Assembly (NCBI GenBank): GCA_020080175.1
Contig: JAGHQL010000183.1
Coordinates: 1-52,686, forward strand
Reading direction: 5' to 3'
From: Glutinoglossum americanum
Lineage: Eukaryota; Ascomycota; Geoglossomycetes; Geoglossales; Geoglossaceae
DNA length: 52,686 nucleotides
The notes under the pieces are model-generated. The model was not told the origin of the DNA and ran no database searches. It was given only the letters and a program-made list of their open reading frames with translations. The position numbers and the translations under genes are program-made. This document shows, one piece after another, positions 1 through 9,234 of the stretch (its first letter is position 1; each line of letters starts with the position of its first letter).

Positions 1-811
1 CCCCACCCGCCTTTTCGGTAGTAAGAAAAACACCGAAAATCCCACCTCTCATTCTTTTTTTATTTATTTATTTTCGTTTTTATTTTTATTTTCTATTTTT
101 TTTTCGCTACCGCTCGTCCCCGCCCGAAAAAATTAAAAAAATTAAAAAACCTTACGGGCGGCCCGGGAGAAAAAAAAAAAAACACAAAACAAAATAGAAA
201 GGTCCCCTCCTATGGCTGCCTGCAAAAGTAAAAAGGAAAAAAAAAAAAAAAATTTCCCGATGGGAGGGTTTGTTTTATTTTCATCTATTTTGCTTTTTTT
301 TTTTAAATGGTCGCCTTGTCGTATTTTTCTCTCTCTCAGCCCTGACGAGGAGGGGCGCAGGGGGGATGGGCGAAGGATTTTTTTTTTTTCTCTTTTCTTT
401 TCTGATGCTGGCTATGCGGGGGGGAAGGCTATGGGTCATCGGTGAAGGAGCGAGGTAGATTGGGGGTATTTTGGCATCGTGGCTCGTATTGCATGTATGT
501 ACGTAGTGTTTTCTTGTCTCTCGGTTGTGGTAGGAGAGTGCGTAATTTCACGATGAACAGCCCTTTTTTTTTTCTTTTTCTTCTTCATTCCGCAGCCTCG
601 CCCGCGATACATGTAAGGATGGGATATGGCGGTAAGCGCCTTGAGACATGTCGTCGTCGTTCCCCCGGATTCCGAGACCGACATCACGCGAGGGGCGCGC
701 GTACTCAGGTCGGCCCCAAAGCCGACGGGCAACGGTGAGGGGGGAGATACTCGAGCGATGTGCGCTTATCTCAGATCTTCGGAGTGGGAGAATTCCGGAG
801 CGCCTCGTTCG
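1..811. other. Gene-free stretch with homopolymer runs
   Basis: No supportable gene. The first 600 bases are dominated by A and T homopolymer runs, for example near 90-110, 170-185, 238-252, 295-305 and 378-390, with G-rich patches near 355-370 and 415-425. Open frames here translate to poly-Phe and poly-Lys and match no family. The last part is the region downstream of the oxygenase gene on the minus strand. Confidence 0.6.
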
Positions 812-2030
812 TTATGATTTCACACACAAATCGGTCCTGAGGACCCATTTCTCGCCCTGTACGACCTCGCGTCCCTCATGAAGGAGGCATTCCTTGCCGT
901 GTCGGTGAAGGAGGGCCATGCCGGCAGAAGGTGGTATGCTAATAGGTGAGGGGTCAGGCGATGCTGGCGTTGATGGGTAGAAGATGGTCTCTCCGCCTGC
1001 TGAAGGAGTGGTGAGATAGAGGAGGAGGGTCCATGTAGTCTTGGCTCGAGTGTTGGAGGGATGTATGAGGACGTTGCTGTCGTCATCTGGATCAAGAAGA
1101 AGAGATTAGTGATGGACGCGCACGCTGGCGTATTGTAGATGGGGCAACGGTGGACGGAAGTCGGCACAGAGAGTGTCCGACGGAATGGGGAGTGATCAGT
1201 GTGGGGATGGGGTTAACGGCTTTAGTGGATCGGCCGAGAGAAATGAAAGCTGGAGAACTCGTAGAATGGACGGAACGTTCGAAGTGAGACAGGGAGCAAA
1301 ATTCCCAGAGAGAGGCAGAGCCTCACGAGAGGGTCATCGCGCCGTTCTGCTGCTGCCTGGGATGATGTCGCTAGCCTCGGCATGTAAAGCAATTTGAGCC
1401 TCATTTTAACGCAAATGCCGAGAGTAGGGCTGAGTGAGGTACGATCGAAAATGAAAGTGAAAAACGCGCCCGGGATTCGTTAAATGCGAGAGAAACATCA
1501 TCGGGAATAGGGTACTAACAGTGCTGGGCGAAGAATTGGCCCTTCCTGTAGCGATAAACCCGAATATTAGGGTTTAGGCCAACGACTTCTCCTCCCCAGA
1601 GCAACCGCCTCTCCTCGTCCGTCATGGTCTCATCTTCTTCACCGCCGCCAGATCCGAGAACCAGGCCCTTCAAGGCTGTCTCTTCCCATAGCCTCTTCGC
1701 GAACGCCGGGTCGTCGACCTGATACCTGTCATTGATCCTGAGGGCCTCGTCGCCCTTTTTAGGTTTGCTGGGCGTAGTGGACAGCGGGAGAGCCGAAAGG
1801 AAAGAAACGTAGGCTCTGCAGAGCGTTGGGGTCAGGAGGTTGGGGATTAGTATTATTTGGTTTGGGAGAAGGGTTTGGATGGATAGGTCGGTAGAGGGGA
1901 CGAGAGGCTGAAGACGCGGCCAGTCGGGGAGAGTATCGTTGCTGTTGCCGCTCTCACTGGAGGTTTTTGCAGATTTGGATTTTGCTTTTGTAGTTTCCCT
2001 CTGTTTGCCCTTGTTCCCCTTTGGCGGCAT
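812..2030 (-). CDS. 2-oxoglutarate/Fe(II)-dependent oxygenase (prolyl 4-hydroxylase-like fold)
   Basis: Two exons are read on the minus strand, 2030-1520 and 1086-812, giving 261 residues. The intron has a GTTAGT donor and a CCAG acceptor. Splicing creates the family signature: QFFAQHYDD supplies the HxD iron ligands (His170, Asp172), the distal His lies near residue 239 in LLHEGREV, and the 2-oxoglutarate-binding Arg lies in KWVLRTDL near the end. RVYRYRKGQFFAQHYDD is typical of P4Hc-type domains. The N-terminus is Lys/Ser-rich and probably disordered. I chose the ATG at 2030 (MPPKGNK); the frame is open about 12 codons further but has no other ATG. The substrate cannot be told. It diverges from FHL1 across about 350 bp. 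Unspliced, the first exon would stop right after the HxD region, so the intron is well supported. Confidence 0.82.
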
Positions 2031-2379
2031 CACCAAGAGGTTGTGAGAGTGGGTGGGTATCTTCAAGGGTTAAGAATCGCATGGAGGTTTTAGCGGCGGA
2101 CGGGAATTATCTAAGCGAGTCTCTTGAGGCTCGTTCATTGCTCATGCCAAGAGTCTTGCGGTGCTGGTTCCTCAGATCATCTGCGGCTTCCTAGTTCACC
2201 GTTGAGGATCACAGTGGGAAGAGAGTGTTTGCAGTCCCTCATACACGTTGAATCCGAATACCCATCCGGGTGCGACGAACTCTCTGTGTGTTCTGCGTCC
2301 TGGAGAGGCGCGATCGGCGATTGACAGGACGAGCGTTAGCGTCAAATGCAAATGCAAGCTAACACTTCACCGCAACGAA
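2031..2379. promoter_or_regulatory. Shared divergent promoter region of the oxygenase gene and FHL1
   Basis: About 350 bp separate the two divergent start codons. I see no clear TATA box. The FHL1 frame is open back to about 2248 but has no ATG before 2380, so this part is probably 5' leader. Confidence 0.45.
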
Positions 2380-5300
2380 ATGGAGATGAATCGGGAACAT
2401 GACCTCAACAATGATCAGGTCCGGCTCGAACCCCCAGAGTCTGGCAATCGTACTGGCTCTTGCGACGCGACCGAACAAGTGAATTCGTCTCCTCTACGTC
2501 GGTCGGCGGAAGACGTTGGCGTACGAGGCAAGACTTCCGAGCAAGATATCCTCCACGCCAGAGAAGCCACGTCGGCGAACCGGGAAATGTCCGAAGTCAC
2601 AGGCGTTGACGCTCTTCAACGAGCCATCACGGCGGCTGCCGATAACCATATAATGGAGTCAATGACGCCTCATGACCCGCTAAATCGAACCTTGATGGCG
2701 AACATTGAAGATCATGGGGATTTCAATCTTCCGTCCACTACACCCTTCCGAGGCAGGCCTGGCGAGGAACCCAATGCTCCGCCTTTGGCTCTTCATAGCA
2801 CATCGCTGCCGGTGCCATTGGGCGACGCGATGGTGGTGGACTCTCCGCTTCTCGACACATCGCCTGTCCTCCAAGAGCCTACTGAGGCTCCTCGCATACA
2901 GGCCTTTGCGAAGCTGGAGTTCGACGATGGGCAATTCTACATGAACACCTACTCTGTTATCCTTGGACGCGACATACGCGCCGCGAGGGCGGCATACCAA
3001 AGGGAACAGCAGGAGAGGGAATCGACGAAAGAACTTATGCGTGGAGGCCAGAGTGCGAGCGGGGGTGACGCTTCGCAGACGGCTTTTCGTGTCAAGCGCG
3101 GAGGGAGCACGAAGATGAACAGCAGTGTGGTTAGCGAGAGCGGTGGGATCATCGGCGTCGATGATCCGGCAGATGACAGCCGTCGGAAAAAGAGCAAGAA
3201 ATCAAAATCGACAACTTCCTCCTCGCAACAGATTTCCAGAAAAAACTCGATTGTTCAGCCAACTGGTCACACCGATTACCAGGCCCTAGCCCAGCCTTCA
3301 AATTCCGACGGGGCACATCCCGTCGACCCCTCGTCCTTACTCCCTTCACCGGAGGAATGCCCTCTCATCCCGATCCACCCGCCCGCTGTGACGACTGGCA
3401 CGGGGTCACACAAGGGCATCTCGCGGAAGCACGCCAAGATCGCCTACAATTTCGATACGCATATCTTTGAAGTAGAAATCAAGGGCAAAAACGGCGCGTT
3501 TGTGGACGATCAATGGTACGCGCCGGGCGATGTTCGGCCATTGAAGAGTGGGAGTTTTATTCAGATTGGCGGAGTGGGTATCAGGTTTCTGCTGCCGGAA
3601 GTGGTGTTGGGACAAGGAGATGCGGAGGAACAAGGGTATAATCATGATGACAAGGAGATGAGCTTTGCATTCGAGAATGGCAGGGGTGTTGAGATGAGCA
3701 GCGGCGCTGACGAAGGGAACGAGGACGACGACGAAGGAGGCGAGAGTGGAGATGAGGACGATGAGGAAGAGGAGGACGAGGTCGATGGGGAGGAACGCGA
3801 TGAAGACGACAAAAGGGAAGAAGAGGAGGCTCAGGAATCACCATCCCCTGAACCTCTTCCGCAGCCTCCTCCAGTGAGAAGAGGACCCGGTAGACCACCT
3901 AAGAATGGAATTTCCAAAAGAGAACGAGAACTCGCAGAGAAAGAAGCTAAGGAGAAGGCAAAAGCCAGGGAGAAAGGAAAGAGGTCTGTTCCGCCAGTTA
4001 CAAAGAACAAGGTCGGAAGACCGCGTAAGAATTCCCGGCCAGAAACCCCCCCGCCCAAGCCAGAGAAACGGAAATACACAAAGAGGAAAGTAGCAGATGC
4101 AACAGGCTCGCCTACAAAGACCAAGAAAGAGAAAGATCCGAAAGAGCCAAAACCGCAAAAGGAAAAGAAAGAGAAACGACCTCCTAAACCACCCCGATCA
4201 CCATCTCCAGTGTTTGATGAATCAAAACTTACCGCCGAGGAACTGCAAAAGCCCCAAGCATCCTACGTCATCCTCATCCACGAGGCCCTCACCAATTCGA
4301 AAACGGGGGCGATGTCTCTCCCTCAGATATACCGGGCCATTGAACGGAAATATCCCTTCTACAAGCTTCGAGTTCAAACCACTGGTTGGCAGAGTAGCGT
4401 AAGGCACAATTTGTCGCAACACCACGCGTTCCGGAAAGTTGAGCGGGATGGAAAAGGGTGGTTGTGGGGGATCGTCCCCGGGGTCTCCATCGAGAAGGAG
4501 AGAAAAAAGCGGATGTCGCCTCCGCCTCTGCACCATCATCAACAACCTCTACAGCAACAACCGGTCGGCCGGGGGATGCCGCTGATGCAGCAGCCGATGA
4601 TTCCAGCACCACCAGGGCTAGGAAAAGGGCCGGCTGGCCCTCCTATGCACCCAATTCCTCCGAATGGTTCTACAGGAGTCAGAGCAGGATATGGAATGGC
4701 TTATCCGTCGCCTCAAGGAGGGCCTCCGGGAGGTCCAAATGCGATCCCAACACCAATCGTAAATGTGCAGGGAGCTACGTTCGTTAATTCAACGCCATCC
4801 GGTCAGATTCCGCAGCGGCAGCAAGCCCCGCAGTCTTACTCTGGCAAAACTACCGTTACTGGACCCCACTCAATGCAAGAGAATAGGCCTCCGTCTATCC
4901 AATCTCCTACCACTGCTTCTGCGCGACCGCCTCCCTCAACCACTGGACCTACTCCTCCCCAGACTCCTCAAAATCAGCCTCGCAGCATCAAGCTGAACGA
5001 TAAAACCCTCCAGGCGATCGCCTCATTTCAAACAGCTCTGGTCTCTAAACTCACCGCTAACGGATCTAAGGATGCAGAGGCAATAGTCCAATCCGCGGTC
5101 AACCGCGCCCTTGGTATCGCAGATAAATCCTCGGTTCCAGGAAAGGAGGATCCGCAGGAGGTTGCCATCATGAAGGCAGTGTCTGGTCTGCTGAATCAGA
5201 TAAACAACAAACCATCAGCTCCTTCGTCATCTTCCAGCACTAGCGGTGGCGCGGAGAATAAGAATACGCCTCGTTCTCAGCAGCAGCAGCAGCAGCAGCA

Positions 5301-5841
5301 GGGGAGACCAACGTCTCGCTCAGGTGGTGTGACTCAACAGCAATCGCCAGGACAAGGCAGTCGGCAAGGCCAAGGCCAACATGCAGTTCAAGCACAGCTT
5401 GTCCGTTTCCTCTCGACAGCCCTGACCAAAGGTAGCCAAAAGATATCCCCGCAGCCGGGCGGGAGGCCTCCATCCGCAAGCAACGCTTCAGTCGGTGTTA
5501 GTGGCGGTGGCGGTGGCGGTGCCGCGCAGACGCGCACGAATGGCACAGCGGCCCCCAGACCGCCACTTCCCGGCGCACCCCCGCCGAGGGCGACGGGAGC
5601 AACGGTCCCGATTAACGCCCACAAGAGTCCCACGACGTCGAAGCCTCCTCAGCAGCAGCAGTCCGCGGCCGCGAACGCGAGCGCCCAGAAACAGATGCAG
5701 GCGGAGACGCAGTCGCCTCCTCCCGTCGCGGGCGTGAAGCGTCCCCTGGAAAATGGCGACGCTGCGGAGGGACAGCCCGAGGCCAAGAAGGTCGCCGTTG
5801 CCAGCGATGCTGCTGGTGGGGAAGAGGGTCACGGCGCTTAA
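2380..5841 (+). CDS. FHL1: FHL1-type FHA/forkhead transcription factor
   Basis: A single open frame of 1153 residues starts at the first ATG, 2380. An FHA domain is read in two parts: a strand around residues 178-200 (KLEFDDGQFYMNTYSVILGR) and the core at about 344-408 (GISRKHAKIAYN, then KNGAFVDDQWY), separated by about 145 low-complexity residues. An acidic run (about 444-485) and two AT-hooks follow (GPGRPPK near 502, VGRPRK near 546). The forkhead domain is at about 626-700. Its GWQSSVRHNLS and KGWLWG match yeast Fhl1 better than Fkh1/2 or other forkheads. The C-terminal 450 residues are Pro/Gln-rich with a polyQ run. In yeast, Fhl1 works with Ifh1 and Crf1 at ribosomal-protein promoters under TOR/PKA control; that role is inferred here from family. 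No intron is needed. Confidence 0.87.
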   Translation: MEMNREHDLNNDQVRLEPPESGNRTGSCDATEQVNSSPLRRSAEDVGVRGKTSEQDILHAREATSANREMSEVTGVDALQRAITAAADNHIMESMTPHDPLNRTLMANIEDHGDFNLPSTTPFRGRPGEEPNAPPLALHSTSLPVPLGDAMVVDSPLLDTSPVLQEPTEAPRIQAFAKLEFDDGQFYMNTYSVILGRDIRAARAAYQREQQERESTKELMRGGQSASGGDASQTAFRVKRGGSTKMNSSVVSESGGIIGVDDPADDSRRKKSKKSKSTTSSSQQISRKNSIVQPTGHTDYQALAQPSNSDGAHPVDPSSLLPSPEECPLIPIHPPAVTTGTGSHKGISRKHAKIAYNFDTHIFEVEIKGKNGAFVDDQWYAPGDVRPLKSGSFIQIGGVGIRFLLPEVVLGQGDAEEQGYNHDDKEMSFAFENGRGVEMSSGADEGNEDDDEGGESGDEDDEEEEDEVDGEERDEDDKREEEEAQESPSPEPLPQPPPVRRGPGRPPKNGISKRERELAEKEAKEKAKAREKGKRSVPPVTKNKVGRPRKNSRPETPPPKPEKRKYTKRKVADATGSPTKTKKEKDPKEPKPQKEKKEKRPPKPPRSPSPVFDESKLTAEELQKPQASYVILIHEALTNSKTGAMSLPQIYRAIERKYPFYKLRVQTTGWQSSVRHNLSQHHAFRKVERDGKGWLWGIVPGVSIEKERKKRMSPPPLHHHQQPLQQQPVGRGMPLMQQPMIPAPPGLGKGPAGPPMHPIPPNGSTGVRAGYGMAYPSPQGGPPGGPNAIPTPIVNVQGATFVNSTPSGQIPQRQQAPQSYSGKTTVTGPHSMQENRPPSIQSPTTASARPPPSTTGPTPPQTPQNQPRSIKLNDKTLQAIASFQTALVSKLTANGSKDAEAIVQSAVNRALGIADKSSVPGKEDPQEVAIMKAVSGLLNQINNKPSAPSSSSSTSGGAENKNTPRSQQQQQQQQGRPTSRSGGVTQQQSPGQGSRQGQGQHAVQAQLVRFLSTALTKGSQKISPQPGGRPPSASNASVGVSGGGGGGAAQTRTNGTAAPRPPLPGAPPPRATGATVPINAHKSPTTSKPPQQQQSAAANASAQKQMQAETQSPPPVAGVKRPLENGDAAEGQPEAKKVAVASDAAGGEEGHGA

Positions 5842-7185
5842 ACTTTTGTTATCTGATACGAAACGCTAATTATTATTTTTTTTTTGAGGGAATGGCAGGC
5901 CCCGTGGCGGCGCTCATCGAACCTCATTACGTCTACTACTCTTCTTCCCTCTCAGCTTTCTTTTTTTTTTTTCTATTATTCTAGACCGCTTCTGGCTTCC
6001 CTTCCGGCTGCTTAACTGGGAGGTCCCTCTGCGAGATTGAAACGAGGATGATGATTTTTTTTTTTTTTTTTAAAAAAAAAGGAACCCTATTCTCTGTTCT
6101 CTCGCGATGGACTGAGAGATAACGATTTCATGGGTCGATGAAATGTCAAGGCAAACGAGTATTGTTCTTTCTCTTCTCTTCTCTTCTCTTCTTTTGCCTC
6201 TTTAAACCATCTCTTCGAAACCCTCACCCCTCGCATTTATTTGTTAATCAAGCGGGGCCATCAATCACTATTCCAGTAATTTTTTTTTCTTCTCTAGTTC
6301 TCACGGGCAAGGGGGTTTTTTTCTTATCGAGCATGTGATAGGGTGGGAGAGTTTTGTTGGGGGTTTGACGATACGGTCTCCTGGTTCACTCGTTTTCCCC
6401 TTCTGAAGCCAGTGTGTTCTCTGTGCTCTCCGATGATCAAGGGGAAGTGAATGGAATGGGGGCAGATTTCCAGAAGCAAGGCAGCGAAGATGGGGGGTAG
6501 GCCGTGGACCGCGGGGGTGGGTGGGAGGATTCGTAGTATACACTCAATTGCGGAGACGAGAGTCCACCGCTCCTTTTTCTCATGATAAGGGAAACAGAAG
6601 AATATAAACACCCAATTTGAAAAAAAAAAAAAACTGGAACGCCTTCTCTCTCTTGAGCCACCGCTATGGAATGTTTTTGGTTCGTATGTGGGTGGAATTT
6701 AATTCGTTTAGATGTAAGGAAGTAACAGGCAGACATCTGGAGGAGGGAGAGAGAGAAAGAGGAATAGCTATCCGATAACCAGCCAGGACGTGCGCTCTCC
6801 CACGACTCGAGCAAAGCACAATGGAAAAAGAGATCTTCTAACGTGGAGTCGGGAATTGGGATCGGATCTCCACCTCTCCACAACTCTCGCGAGAGGGAAA
6901 CTATGCCGTATGAGGGCTCCATCAAACTTTCCATAAGTTGGCCCGTCAGTCTCTAGCCTCTCACCTCCACTCCCCACGCACCACCACACCCGCATCCCCC
7001 ACCCCAAACCCTCACATCCCAAAGCTAGAAAACCCAAAAGTAAAAAAACTAAAATATGACAAGCACACTTGCTCCTGCCTGAAACCCCCCCCCTCCGGCC
7101 TTGGGTCGAAAGTCTAGATGGGATGTGACGTGTTGAATTACTAGTAAGCGCGGATACAGAAAATCGGAGGCGAAGTGGAAGGAGA
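5842..7185. other. Gene-free stretch between convergent FHL1 and VPS32
   Basis: This holds the 3' flanks of two convergent genes. It contains T runs at about 5875-5885, 5963-5975 and 6055-6071, a TCTTCTCT microsatellite at about 6168-6192, and a C-rich patch at 6957-7025. No open frame has family resemblance. Confidence 0.6.
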
Positions 7186-8206
7186 TCAAATGGCCATTTC
7201 GGCTTGTAGTCTCTTGAGCTCTGCTTCCTCGTCCTCCTCTCTGGTAGCGGGGGCTTTGCCTTTGACTGTTCACGTATTCCGTTAGCTCATATTCCGTGCC
7301 AAAAGCCTAGGAAAATCAACTCACCAGGTCCGTTCGGCACACTCGGTATCCTTCCGATATCACCGGTGACAGGGACTTGTCCTGTCTTGAGCATCATATC
7401 GTCAAGATTCTCCTGCACCATATCCTCAAGTTCTTGATCAAGCTCTTCCTCATCGATAGGCTCGCCTAGGGGCGTGCTGGTGATGGCATTGCCGATTTCT
7501 TCGCCTAAAGCATGCTGTTCGCGGAGCTCTTCTCTGGTGTGAGGCGGGGGGTGTTAGCTTGTTTGGACTCGAATAAAAGAGGCCTGCTGGAGGGTTCGGA
7601 GACAAGGAATTGAGGGGATAACGTATAGATATAGTGGACATACAATGTGCTGTCGACCTTTTCCATAGTCATGCCGCCATGAATAGCTTTCATAGCCTTT
7701 CCAGCATTCTCCATCGCCTTGAGGGTCTCGTAGTTTATATTTGCGGACTCAATACTGTAGATTTGCTGTTCTAGCTGCGCTATCTGTGATTGCGTTTGGT
7801 TGAAGGAGTGTTCATGTTGCTTCTTCCGCTTAAGAGCTGCCCGAGCGGCTGTTTTTGTGCACCGGTAACAGATTAGTTAAGTGATACGGGTTGTTCGTTG
7901 GGGCAATTATTGGGCGAAAGAGAGGCGTGGCGTGAGAATGACTCTATGTCAAAAACACGAAACAAGGTCTCCTTAGGGACTACATAAAGGGGGAGGAAAA
8001 CTGGGAAAGAATAGGAAGACAATAAACTAACCATTCTTATTCGTGCTGATATTCTTCCTTGCAATCGCATCTTGCTCATTCATCTGCCGCTCTAGATGTG
8101 CCTCCCGCTTTTGTAGCATCTCAAGCTGCTGTCGTAGCGTCAGTATCGCATTCTTGGGTAGATCTTTCTTCTTGGCCGCGCTAGAGCCGCCGAACCAGGA
8201 CCACAT
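7186..8206 (-). CDS. VPS32: ESCRT-III core subunit Vps32/Snf7
   Basis: Four exons on the minus strand (8206-8032, 7848-7644, 7533-7325, 7265-7186) give 222 residues. All introns have GT-AG ends and restore one frame. The start MWSWFGGSSAAKKK is characteristic of fungal Snf7 and carries the amphipathic membrane-anchoring N-terminus. Basic helices 1-2 follow (TLRQQLEMLQKREAHLERQM, then ARAALKRKKQHE). The segment with AMENAGKAMKAIH and MEKVDSTLEEL is the family core. The acidic C-terminus ends with a MIM1-like motif (EAELKRLQAEMA) for the Vps4 MIT domain. Snf7 polymerises on endosomal membranes for multivesicular-body sorting, and in filamentous fungi also serves PalC/Rim pH signalling. Length matches the family (about 220-240). 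It diverges from TEN1 across 516 bp. Confidence 0.96.
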
Positions 8207-8722
8207 CCTTGTGTACGTTCGGGAGCGGTTGTGTACGTGCAGGATATTCGGAGCTAGTTCGGGCTAGAGGGTACCGTATATAGGTGCCGCTGATGGAGGA
8301 CTCAAGGTCGGCTAAAAAGGACTTGAGGTGCCTAAAGGGGAGTGTTGTGCGATGCAGCTCCCTCCCACGATGGTGGCGATGGGGCTTCCGCAAGTGACTT
8401 CAATCCGATGAGACATCAGTTCTTAAAGCGTTCAGCACCGCAGAGATCGAATAGAACTAACCAGTAGATATGAAGCTCCACTGAGGGTCGCAGGTAGTAG
8501 GTGCTTCCAAGATGCAAGCTGGTAAAATCTTGCTATACCACTCTGAACTTTGTCATTCAAATGATGAGGATGAGGTTAGCAATCCGGACCATCTCAAAAT
8601 CTCGGTCACGTGGGTGGACCCAGTGAAAGGCTGCCTAAACCGCTTTTGTCGAGGACCTGGCGGCGGCCAATGACAATGATCCTTCTCGGGGAAATCCAAG
8701 GATGGATCATTGAGAAGTGACT
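8207..8722. promoter_or_regulatory. Divergent promoter region between VPS32 and TEN1
   Basis: 516 bp separate the head-to-head start codons. The half next to TEN1 contains CACGTG at about 8607-8612, a possible bHLH site. No gene is seen here. Shared control is inferred from orientation only. Confidence 0.4.
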
Positions 8723-9234
8723 ATGAGCGGAGGCAATAACGGTCCAGTATCCTCCCGTCTAGTGTTCCTTTCAGATCTTCCTTCCATTCCTGTAGGAGAA
8801 AAGGTTCGATTTCTTGGATGGTTTGTCCTCAATCTCCCCGACGCTGAAGCCGCTATTACGCTAACAATATAAGAAACTCTAGTATAGCAAACTACACCAC
8901 CGCCACTGCAACGCTAACTCTTCAACACGCCTACCCTTCCCCAAGCCCACACCTGCCGACTGCCTATGTGGACGTCAACCCCCCGCTCTCCGCACTCAAG
9001 CCCACAGATACGCAGTTCGGGGAATGGGTCAACGTGATTGGTTATGTGACTGATGGCTCATCACTAGCAGGCAGCAGTGGAGGTGACAAGAGAGGCGAAC
9101 TGAAGAGCAGAGCGCGCGCTTCGGCAAACGTGCAAGCGGTTATGTTATGGTCGGCTGGCGCGATCGATGTGGGGGAATATGAAAGAGTACTGGAAGATCG
9201 GTTAGAGGCGGAAAAGAGGGCAAAGGCACGGTGA
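8723..9234 (+). CDS. TEN1: CST telomere-capping complex subunit Ten1
   Basis: Two exons (8723-8820, 8883-9234) give 149 residues, the usual Ten1 length. The 62-bp intron has a GTTTGT donor, a GCTAAC branch site and a CTCTAG acceptor. The acceptor choice matters: using the AG ten bases upstream would create a TGA at the junction, whereas this one gives Cys in RFLGC, as expected for the family. Family features are SRLVFLSDLPSIP at the N-terminus, KVRFLGC, TATATLTLQHAYP, YVDVN and GEWVNVIGYV, together making the strands of a small OB-fold. The C-terminus is a helical, charged tail after AVMLWSAGAIDVGEYER. Ten1 binds Stn1 and, with Cdc13/CTC1, caps telomeric single strands and assists fill-in synthesis. 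Confidence 0.88.

Noticed and set aside
2248-2379. Extension of the FHL1 frame upstream of 2380
   Set aside because: The frame is open but its first codon is TTG; no ATG lies before 2380, so this is leader.
3710-3835. Acidic run in FHL1 read as a possible separate repeat element
   Set aside because: It is in frame, within the coding sequence, and is a normal disordered acidic segment.
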